64,000 nt of DNA from Gambelia wislizenii (lineage: Eukaryota > Chordata > Lepidosauria > Squamata > Crotaphytidae), in assembly GCA_030847615.1 (NCBI GenBank), contig JAUMIR010000001.1:367342687-367406686 (forward strand). Direction: 5' to 3'. The position numbers and the translations under genes were made by a program. Positions 55,954-64,000 of this stretch are shown piece after piece. The number at the start of each line of letters is the position of its first letter. Position 1 is the first letter of the stretch. The notes under the pieces were generated by a model, which was not told the DNA's origin, searched no databases, and worked only from the letters and a program-made list of their open reading frames with translations.

Positions 55954-58257
55954 TCATTTGTCAATATTGATGTCGGCCTCCCCTGTTGGGATGTGCTGCT
56001 CCTCTTTTACTCTGTTCAAATCCTTGTCGCTTTTGATTGAAATCTGATCTATTCCATTGAGACCTTCCAAATCTGTATTGTCTAGCTGATCCTCTACAGT
56101 CTCGAAAAGAATAGTATAAGTTTCTAAAACGTTCTCATCTACTTTCATTCTCTCCATGGAAGGCATCACCAGTTTTTTTGTTTCTATTTTATACTAGTAT
56201 CTTTTGTAATTACTTTTCCCCAAAAAGTAATTGGCCTGAAAAGGGCATATAATCTAAATTTGTCTTCAATTTTTGACTAACATCCCAATGTCGAACCCAC
56301 AATGATCTTGCAGCTATTGTTGTAGCTGTTATTCCTCTAGGTGCATGTGCTGTGGAATCTAGCATCAGACATGAACTGTAACACTTTCTGAATTATTTCC
56401 ACACCTTTCATTAATGACTACATGCTAATTTCTGGGTTTTCTAAAATTTCCTGAGCCCATAATATAGCTGCTGTTTCAAACATAGATGTTGCTATGGAAG
56501 CTCTAATAGACATTGCTGAATTCTCATGCACTTTTTAAAGAGCAGACTCAATTCTTCTCTTTTCCCTGTCTTTAAGAGTGATACTGTCCTCTCTAGGAAC
56601 AAAGCTTGAGAAACTAAGGCTGAAGCAGGACAACTGACCAGAGGAATTTTCAAAATTCCATATCCTCCTTTTTAAACATGTATAACTTCTGAGTATATCC
56701 CTGAAATCTGCTATTTAGTGGTGATTTCCGTTCCAGTTGTATTAAATCTTTAAATATTTCTGGTAATTAGATCTCTGATACTTTTGAAGAAGACTTCCTT
56801 ATAACTGCGGCTACTGCAGCAGATCTGCCATCTTTTCCTTTATTTGTATTGCTATCTTCTTGAGTATCTTCCATATCCAATGTTTTCAATATTCTTCTCA
56901 ACATATGTTTGAAATATTTTACTTTGAATAACCATTTGGAAACTATCTCTTCTTCTCTGTCCCTCTGTGTAATCAATTCACATTCACTGTCATTTATATC
57001 CTCCAAATCTCTCTTATCCAATGTAGACTGTCTATCCTCTTCTAAATCTGAATCTCTTGCTTCTCCTTCCAAATGTTTTTTTCTTAGAACTACATTTTTC
57101 GACTCTGGAGTCTATTTTACATGCTCTTGTTTTCTGCTTCCTGTTTTGCTGTTTCCTTAGATTGTGTAGAGCTGGAATTAATATTTTCATTCAATTGGTT
57201 TGAATTTCCCTTTTCTAAATTCATTACATTAAATAATTTCTGGAAATCAACTGAAGAAGAACTTCTGTTTTCTAAATCATGTTTTTGTATGGAATTCATT
57301 AAATTAATCTGATTATATAAACTAACTAATTGATTTAAATTTAAATTCATTGGAAGAAATAATGATGTCTTAAGTGTCATTAATTTATTAACTTCTTTGG
57401 CAATAGTTTCCTTAATGTAATCTTGTATATTTAAATTACATGTAGACTGAGAAGAAGCTATATCATTAACAGCAACTGAATTCTGTACTGTAATTGCGAA
57501 TCTCTCACAGGAGAGGGAGCCTTGAGTGTTTGATTTTCCACCAATACACTGCTAAGAATTGTTTGAATAGCAGCACTTTTCTGTGTGCTTTCTATCTAAC
57601 TGGGTGCTCTTCTGCTTGCAGGCAAGCTATCAATCAAAGTACATACTGCTGCATCACCTGATCCCTGTTGCCTAGAATGCAGCTGCTGCAGCTCCGCCCT
57701 CTGTTACAGAATGACTGTTCCCAACATGGCGATTTGAAGTGGCCATGGCCATTCTCTCCAGAGGACTCTGCCACATTCCTGCCCCTTTCTGAAGGTTTCT
57801 CATTATTTTTTGTTTTAACTCCAATTTTTGGCTTTTTTTAAACCTTCTCTGGTGGCCTACCTGCTAGCTCTGCTGTGCTCCTTTTACTGGCTTTTGGTTT
57901 CTGCAGTTCTGCAGTCTTGAGCAATGCCTTCTTATTCACTCTCACTTGTAGTTAGGAAAATAGCCTTTAATACTTTTTCTGCCATCTCCTCAGAGGTCTG
58001 CTGATCTGTGACCATCTGGGTTCTATTATTAATTTACTTATTTCAGTCATAATCTGTGAGTAGGCAGTCAATGACACTGAACTCTTACCACCAGTCTCCA
58101 TACCTTTTTTTTCTTTAACTGGACTTGTTTCTACTGAAGCAATCTCTCCCTCTACTGTTTTCTTCCTTTTTAAAAACGTAATTTGTCTAAACTTGTTTAA
58201 AAAACTAAATTTCTGACTAACTATAAGGGGAAGGCAGGAAAAATGTGTAGCTGGCAA
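55954..58257 (-). pseudogene. Gag-like region of DIRS copy 5
   Basis: Broken frames (58257-57967, 57380-57117, 57072-56767, 56169-55954) encode Asn/Ser/Glu/Lys-rich polypeptides. No Cys/His motif like that of the other DIRS gag genes was found. It lies where gag is expected, between the 5' terminal repeat and RT, which is the main evidence. Confidence 0.5.
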
Positions 58258-58269
58258 AGCAGAAAAAAA

Positions 58270-58404
58270 TAAAACAGAGGGGAGGGGGCAGGAGTGATTG
58301 TTTTTAATATTTAAACAATTTTGGACTTAGAAATCCTGCTATGTGGGCTGGCGCATGGGAGAAACCCAATTGTGTGGATTGTTCCTACAGGCCATCCAGG
58401 GAAT
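58270..58404 (-). repeat. 5' terminal inverted repeat of DIRS copy 5
   Basis: 'gaggggagggggcaggagtg', 'gctggcgcatgggagaaacc' and 'tgtggattgttcctacaggc' pair with 51530-51650. Confidence 0.88.
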
Positions 58405-58650
58405 GGTTTAGGGTATGTTTAGCTTGCAAAAGATGTCACTGAGAGGTGACATCTTTAAATATCTGAAGGGCTGTCATGTGGAAGATGGAACAAGTTTGAT
58501 TTTTTTGTTGCCCCAGACACTAGGACATTAAGCAAAAGAATCAAATTACCATTTTTGGAAGAACTCTCCGTCTGTAAGAGCTGCTTCACAGTGGAACAGA
58601 CAGCCTCAAAAAGTGATGGACTACTCTTATTTGGAAGATTCCAAATAGAG

Positions 58651-58887
58651 AGCCAGCATGGTATAGTGGTTTGACTACTAGACTACAACTCTGGACACCA
58701 GGGTTCAAATCCATGCTCAGCCATGGAAACCCACTGGGTGACCTTGGGCAAGTCACTCTCAGCCTCAGAGGAAGGCAAAGGCAAACCCTTGCTGAACAAA
58801 TCTTGCCAAGAAAACCCTGTGATAAGTTCACCTTAGGGTTGTCGTAAGTTGGAAACAACTTGAAAGCACACAACAAAAAACCAACAA
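58651..58887 (+). mobile_element. tRNA-derived SINE inserted in CR1
   Basis: The head AGCCAGCATGGTATAGTGGT with B-box GGTTCAAATCC is tRNA-like. The body has 'tgaccttgggcaagtcactc', 'ttgccaagaaaaccctgtga' and 'ggaaacaacttgaaagcaca', ending in an A-rich tail. Perfect 8-bp duplications AAATAGAG flank it (58643-58650 and 58888-58895). It interrupts the CR1 3' end. Confidence 0.93.
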
Positions 58888-58995
58888 AAATAGAGGTTGG
58901 TTGGTCATCTCTCTGGATTCATATTCTGCATGGCAGGGGTTTGGACTAGAAAGCCGTAGCAGCCCCTTCCAACTCTATGATTCTATTCTATGATT

Positions 58996-61589
58996 CTATT
59001 ACTGCAGTTTATTAATCTTTAATACAGAGCTTTATACAAAAGAAAGTAAGAGGTTGCACTTCTGTTAAAAAAAACTTTTAATTTTTTTAAAGTTAAATAA
59101 CCATTTAATTCCAGGGAAAAGAACACTCCATACCTGCACATTTCGATTGCCTAGAAACACAAAGAGAAGGGATTTGGAGAAGGAAAAACCACTTAAAAAT
59201 CAGAAAGGTGGCATGGAGTAATCTGTAAAGTACTAAGTAGAAGAATCAAGATACTCCAGAAAGCCAAGATGACGTACATTTAAAAGATGTAGAATAAGGA
59301 ACATCTGAGAGTTTATGAAATAAAGCAGACAGTATTCAGCTTGCAAAAGATGCTACAGCAATTCACTGAGTGATATTATACTATCTTGAACTAACTTGCC
59401 ACACGGTTGGTGAGGCATACCTAATATCAGGATAAATGTATTAATGAAAATAAATAAATGAAATTATCTCACAGAGAAGGTAACAAACTAAGATTCCAAT
59501 ATATAGCCTCATTAGTGTTGTAAAAAAAAAAAGAATAGAAACACACGTCTGATACATGGAAGAACACACAGAAAAGGGTTGCTGTTTCATAAAGTTTAGA
59601 AAATTTCCTTTCCTTTCAGAATAGCTAGTATCTTTTGTCTTTTATCTTCATATATAAACATTTCTTCTTGGGGGGGAGGGCGGGAAGAGGCACCGCATAC
59701 TTTATTGCATCTTACACAGTTAAAGAAAGGAAAGGATCCATTTCTTACTCAGCAGAACACCAATGGCAGAGCTCCCTTCCTACACAGAATAAATCTAAAT
59801 ACGGAAAAAAATATGTTCTGCCCCCTCTATCTGCCTGCCACCTTTCCTATTACTTGGGAAAGGGGGTCAAATTTAATACAAAGTTAACCAGACAACAATA
59901 AAAGAGGGTCCAATAGTACGTCTTAGAAACTTTAAACATCAGCAAGTCTGCAAGTACATTATGGTAACCTGAATGGAAAACTTTTATTGTGAAATAGCTT
60001 TTCTAGTATATAGTTTTAAAGGACACTCGAAAGGTGCTATTAAGAACTAAATCAAATTAAAATCTATGAATGAAAGAAGTCACAAAATATGCCAACTTAG
60101 GTTCAGTGGCCAATTGGTGACTCACTTTTCAAGCAAGAAGTCTGTATTTCTCTTTGTAGCAGCTTTGTAGTTTTTATAATTATCTTGCTGTGTGGGCTAG
60201 AACAGTTTGGACTGTTGTTTTCATTATGAACACAGCAAATGAAAGATGGCTTTTAAATAGATATTTATGGGTCAGATGAAAAGACAGGGAAAAGAGACAA
60301 GCATGTCAGAACACAGTACCATAAACTTTGCATACAACTAATCCATTAGGAATCTGAAAGAGAAACAATCATACAGCAATTATGTCACCACTGGCATAGA
60401 GTGCCACCTCGTTATCACATCAAGAAAACTTTACTTAGGCCTTTACTTACTACATGCTTGGGAATTGTGTGATTCTCCAGATGCTGAACTCCAATGCCCA
60501 GCATTCCTCACCACTGGTAGTGGTGGGTAGACCTGCTGGGAGTTGCCTTCTGTGGCACCTGAGAAACCCTTCTTTAGTGGCATTTCCAACACTTTGGATC
60601 AGGTTCTGAGAGCGCACAGGAGATAACAAGGGGGAAAGGAAATTGCCTCTCTTCTCATCTGTGCTGAAACAAACTCAAATTATCCTTCTACCTATACCCC
60701 CTTCCTATGTTGTTTCAATTTGTCCTGAAGCTCTGGGGGACACCCCAGAGCCAATATGGAATGCATATATAGGGGGAGAAGGGAAGGGAAACTTCCACTG
60801 AATGACAGAAGTCTGTTTGCATACATAGTCTTGGATTCAGCTCTGAATTTTTGTATTTTTGTTCATGGACTATTTTAAGAAACCCACAAAAGAAATAAGT
60901 CTAGTATACATAATATTTCAAGATCTGTTAATTCATGAACTAAATAATGCTATACCATCTTGACCTCTGCCTTAAAGTAATGGGAATTTGTGGAAGAAGG
61001 CCAAGGAATAGTCAATATGGCTTTTTAAAAATTAAAGCAGGCTCCCTCCTTCTCCCCAAGCATTTTTTTTTCTTTTCAGCATCAACGAAGGTAAGATTAC
61101 ATTATCCACTAAGGTTAGCATGAATTATGATAATTCAACTAAATGTTTCTTTAAAAAAATAAAGGAGAATTTTATTTATTTTATTCTAATAAATTTCCTG
61201 CATTACAAATATCATCAAGGGATGCACACCTCATATGCCTTACTTGTTGCTATAATTCTGATTGACTGAGCCAAAACATTCTCAGGCCTTGGCTTTCGAG
61301 CAATAGCATATCACAAAATATACATGGTCTTATCCAACTCATTATTATCTGTGTCCCATATATTGTGGCTATGGGACACAAAGGCTCTGTATGGCTGAAA
61401 ATCTTTGTTCTCAGAATGTAAAATTTTACTGCTCTCCTTCCATCTTGTTTGTGCCATCTTTTCCCTTATGGATTATATTCTTTATGAAAGAAAGTAGGCA
61501 AATGCAAAGTATAAGTGTGAGCTGCCCAAACACATTAGGAAAGACTGTTAGGAAAGAATGTTGGCTCTATTGTCACTGACAGTTTATCC
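58996..61589. other. No gene recognised; one weak repeat
   Basis: AT-rich sequence. Near 60470-60556 'ctgaactccaatgcccagca' and 'ctgctgggagttgcc' form a partly palindromic block like a common reptile repeat (class uncertain). Nothing else was supported. Confidence 0.5.
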
Positions 61590-62005
61590 ACTGCAAAATG
61601 ACACAAATTTTCATTTACAGAAAGGAACGCCAGCTCTGACACCCACCTAGCACAGGTGATTGCCACCAGAAAAACAATTTTTAAGGTTAGTAGTCTCAGA
61701 GAGGACTGACACAAAGGTTCAATGTTAACACACTGAGTACCACATCATCTAAATTCCATACTACAAATCTATGCAGTAGAAATCCTAGGAGCCTGAAAAA
61801 CAGCTTCCCTCAGAAATCTACATGTGGATGTGCTGATAATCTGGCCCCATCCAGGTCAGGTATTGTTAACAAGGTAGCAGCCTGATGCTTTAACATTTTA
61901 GGACACACACCCTTTGAAATTTCATCTTACAAAAAAGGACAAAACATCTGTCACTCCAACTAACATGTTCTTTCCATGTGTGTTGCCCCACAACATAAAT
62001 ATGAA
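61590..62005 (-). pseudogene. DIRS recombinase fragment interrupted by DIRS copy 4
   Basis: 'gattgccaccagaaaaacaa' and 'gttaacacactgagtaccac' parallel the recombinase N-terminal region of copy 5 ('tattgccaccaaaaatatta', 'gttaacacattaagtactag' near 52570-52680). The fragment is therefore of the copy 5 family or a close relative, on the same strand. It ends where copy 4 begins. Confidence 0.6.
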
Positions 62006-62205
62006 CAGGTTGCTTACCTGTAACCATAGATCTTCGAGTGGTCTTCTGTGAATTCACACAGTGGGTAATTCCTGTGCCTGCAAAGAGCACTCAGAACCTT
62101 CTGGAATCACTAGGCTGAATAGTTTTTGATACATTTTGGTGGTAACTCCGCCCACCCCCACAGTCTCTCTGAGGCACACTCACCTAATTCCCCTCAGTTC
62201 CTTGA
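62006..62205 (-). repeat. 3' terminal inverted repeat of DIRS copy 4
   Basis: Matches copies 2 and 3: 'catagatcttcgagtggtct', 'cacacagtgggtaattcctg' and 'cctaattcccctcagttcct'. Its 5' partner lies beyond the window. Confidence 0.88.
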
Positions 62206-62282
62206 AGGAAGCTGAAAGCGGCAGCATCAGGAACATTAAGCATATGCCATAGCAGGACACAGAGGGGAGGATGGACGGGTCT

Positions 62283-62378
62283 GTGTGAATTCACAGAAGA
62301 CCACTTGAAGATCTATGGTTACAGGTAAGCAACCTGTCCATCTTTTTCATTGTCTCTGTGAATACACACAGTGGGTAG
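62283..62378 (-). repeat. Internal complementary region of DIRS copy 4
   Basis: 'cacttgaagatctatggtta' and 'ggtaagcaacctg' complement the 3' terminus; they join 'tccatctttttcattgtctc', the complement of the 5' terminus seen in copies 1-3. Confidence 0.88.
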
Positions 62379-62539
62379 ACTAGCAAGCTTCACCTGTAGG
62401 AGGAGGGTGTGTCATGCTAGCGGGTTAGACAAGGACAATTGTTGACAAATGATGTCCCATCAAACCATAACAATGAGCATAAACTGACATGAACATAGCA
62501 ATAAATGTTAAGTACCATAGGCAACCACAATAACCACTC

Positions 62540-63530
62540 ACTTATTGAATGGAGGACAGCAGAACTGCCTCCCAAAAGCAGCCTCATTATGAGACTGAGT
62601 GTCTAATTTGTAGTACGAGATAACAATTAGTGGCATAGACCAAGTGGCTGCCCGGCACACGTGCTCTAGGGAAACCGCTGAGAGGAAGCTAGCAGAAGCA
62701 GATACAGCTCTGACAGAGTGCCCTCGAACCCAAGGAGGCAGGGGGTTTCAAGCCAGTTCGTAACGGAGGGAGATGGTCGATACCACCCACTTTGACAGGC
62801 ACTCTGGAGAAACAGGGGCATCCAACTTAAAGTTTGCTTAGGACACAAACAGATTGGCGACTTTTGAAATGGAGCTGCCTGCTGTACATAGAAGGCAAGG
62901 GCTCTCCGGGCATCCAGGGAGTGTAGAGTCCATTCAAGTCATCCTTTGGATCCTGCATTAGAGCAGGGAGAACGAAGGATTGGTAGATGTGGAAACTGGA
63001 GACCACCTTTGGGAGAAAGGACATGTCCGGTACCAGAAACACTGTGTGCTCATGGAATGTCAAGTATGGAACATCGGAACGCAAGGCACAAAGCCCACCA
63101 GCTCGATGGGCAAACATGATAGCTACGAGGAAGGCTGTTTTCCACGACAGGAGTCTCAGATCCATTGTCGCCAAGGGTTCGAAGGTGTGTCTCATGAGTT
63201 GAGAGGACTAGTTTGAGACGCCTAGCTGGGGTAGGCTCAACCACTGGTGGATGAAGTTTGACATAGTGCTTCAGGAATTTCCAAACCAACGGGTCTTGGA
63301 ATGGAGAAGGTCAACCCTGTGCTTGGGACTCAATGGAGGGAGCCACCAGGTATCACTTTGGGGACAAGAAGGATAGTCCTGAATGTGAAAGATGCAGTAA
63401 GAATTGGAGGACAGTAGTTACCGAGGAGGAAGCAGCGGTGAGGCCACGGTCTAAGAAAAGGGATTCAAAGCATTTCCATTTGTAGGAATAGGATCAATAT
63501 GTAGAAGTGCGGAGAGAGGCGTCAAGCACA
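62540..63530 (-). pseudogene. DIRS tyrosine recombinase (copy 4)
   Basis: The catalytic end, read from 62750 to 62560, gives VRGHSVRAVSASASFLSAVS and VISYYKLDTQSHNEAAF: HxxR (HSVR) and the tyrosine (SYY) are kept. Upstream (63195-62827) LRLLSWKTAFLVAIMFAHRA and GGLCALRSDVPYLTFHEHTV correspond to copy 3; the first catalytic arginine may be that of AHRAGG. Several frames are needed, so it is a pseudogene. Confidence 0.85.
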
Positions 63531-64000
63531 ACCTGTATGTCGGGTGGTAGCAGTAGACGCACGGAACGCCTCAGATCCATAGACAGATTCAGGCAGTACC
63601 CTCCAAGCCATCAGATGAAGCATCTCGAGGTCTGGATGTCTGATGCTAACGTTCTGGATGGCCAATAGATGCAGACAGCTCGGAAGGTGCAGAAAGCAAC
63701 GATGGTCCAGGTGAAGGAGGGGTGCGAACCATAGTTGCCGAGGCCACCATGGAGTGAGGAAGACTGCGTCCGATCGGTCCTGACGCAGCTTGGCCACCAC
63801 TCATGTTCGTAATGGGCCTGCGGAGTACCCCAGCGCTGAAACAGTTATTGTGCCACCTATTGATGTGACATCCATTCGTGCACAGATAAATTCAGACGGC
63901 TCAGTCCGTCAGCAAGACTATTCTCCTCTCCCAGAAGATGAATGGAGTGGAGAAGTATACCCTTCTGAATGCAGCAGTCCTAAATTACGAGGGTAAGCGA
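63531..64000 (-). pseudogene. DIRS linker region (copy 4), cut by the window end
   Basis: The frame 63800-63522 has VAKLRQDRSDAVFLTPWWPR, QLWFAPLL and LPSCLHLLAIQNVSIRHPDL, colinear with copy 3 (KLRRDRADAILITPWWPRQP). Further toward 64000 the sequence matches the end of RNase H and the start of the linker in copy 3. Confidence 0.8.

Larger units (their letters stand above)
51488..58404 (-). mobile_element. DIRS-like retrotransposon copy 5 (second family), inserted in CR1
   Basis: On the minus strand, from 58404 (5') to 51488 (3'): gag-like region (about 58257-55954), a Tigger-like MITE (54791-55860), RT (54720-54255), RNase H (53884-53597), linker and recombinase (52730-51992). Terminal inverted repeats and an internal complementary region (51862-51956) are present. 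Only AAT is shared at the two junctions. The sequence differs strongly from copies 1-4, is AT-richer and more decayed, so it is a separate family. Confidence 0.85.
51055..58995 (+). mobile_element. CR1 LINE 3' half, split by DIRS copy 5 and a SINE
   Basis: CR1 ORF2 pieces occur at 51055-51487 ([59 protein letters not shown]) and at 58405-58640 ('ggtatgtttagcttgcaaaa', 'tatctgaagggctgtcatgt', 'agagctgcttcacagtggaa'). The 3' end is at 58896-58995 with 'agccccttccaactctatga' and ATTCTATG units. The FADD box of the RT reads FADN. The two parts join exactly across the DIRS insertion. Confidence 0.85.
62006..64000 (-). mobile_element. DIRS-like retrotransposon copy 4, 3' part (continues beyond the window)
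   Basis: From the 3' terminus at 62006 ('caggttgcttacctgtaacc') the minus-strand element shows a terminal repeat (to about 62205), the internal complementary region (62283-62378), the recombinase (about 62540-63530) and the linker (63530-64000). The sequence follows copies 2 and 3 throughout. RNase H, RT and gag lie outside the window. Confidence 0.9.

Noticed and set aside
58651..58720. tRNA gene
   Set aside because: A- and B-box-like sequences are there, but no cloverleaf can be drawn and the unit continues into a SINE body with flanking duplications.
18412..64000. Integrated virus or bacteriophage based on the tyrosine recombinase motifs
   Set aside because: The recombinase occurs with RT, RNase H, inverted terminal repeats and an internal complementary region, which defines DIRS retrotransposons.

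Overview
The window looks like non-coding DNA from a squamate reptile, most likely a lizard; the species cannot be fixed from sequence alone. The argument is the mix of repeats: CR1 LINEs with ATTCTATG-type 3' ends, an L2-type LINE, a degraded L1, several DIRS-like tyrosine-recombinase retrotransposons, tRNA-headed and 5S-rRNA-headed SINEs, hAT and Tigger-like MITEs and solo LTRs, in AT-rich DNA with many microsatellites. I found no convincing host exon, no host RNA gene and no prokaryotic feature. Every long open frame I examined lies in a mobile element or in GC-rich tandem DNA.

Layout. 0.27-2.55 kb: relic LINE with endonuclease-RT linker, RT and a C-terminal C2H2 finger. 4.1-13.48 kb: DIRS copy 1 (minus strand), split by an L2-type LINE (5.71-11.47 kb, minus) whose 5' end is an array of 15 monomers of about 165 bp. 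13.5-15.5 kb: LINE fragments. 15.54-25.49 kb: one CR1 (plus strand) split by an LTR-like insertion and by complete DIRS copy 2 (18.41-24.15 kb, minus), which itself holds a small CR1 3' end. 25.5-32.6 kb: a hAT MITE with perfect 8-bp target duplication and a decayed 5' half of an L1 (minus). 32.61-39.39 kb: DIRS copy 3 (minus) with a tRNA-derived SINE in its recombinase gene. 39.4-51 kb: CR1 fragments, a Tigger-like MITE, nested remnants of another DIRS family, a solo LTR and a 5S-derived SINE. 51.06-58.99 kb: a second CR1 split by DIRS copy 5 of a different family (51.49-58.40 kb, minus), which carries a Tigger-like MITE. 61.6 kb to the end: a DIRS recombinase fragment interrupted by DIRS copy 4 (62.01 kb to beyond the window).

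How the parts work together. DIRS elements encode gag, RT, RNase H and a tyrosine recombinase instead of an integrase. Each copy with its 3' end in view shows the DIRS hallmark: inverted terminal repeats plus an internal complementary region matching both ends head to head, the presumed template for closing a circular intermediate. The L2-type LINE keeps an almost unbroken endonuclease-RT frame, and the SINE at 33.5-34.0 kb ends in the same kind of 3' tail, so the LINE family probably mobilised that SINE.

The observations most worth following are the tandem-monomer 5' end of the L2-type LINE (a possible promoter array analogous to mouse L1 monomers), the DIRS termini with a visible AAT junction in copy 5, and the shared minus orientation of every DIRS piece in the window.
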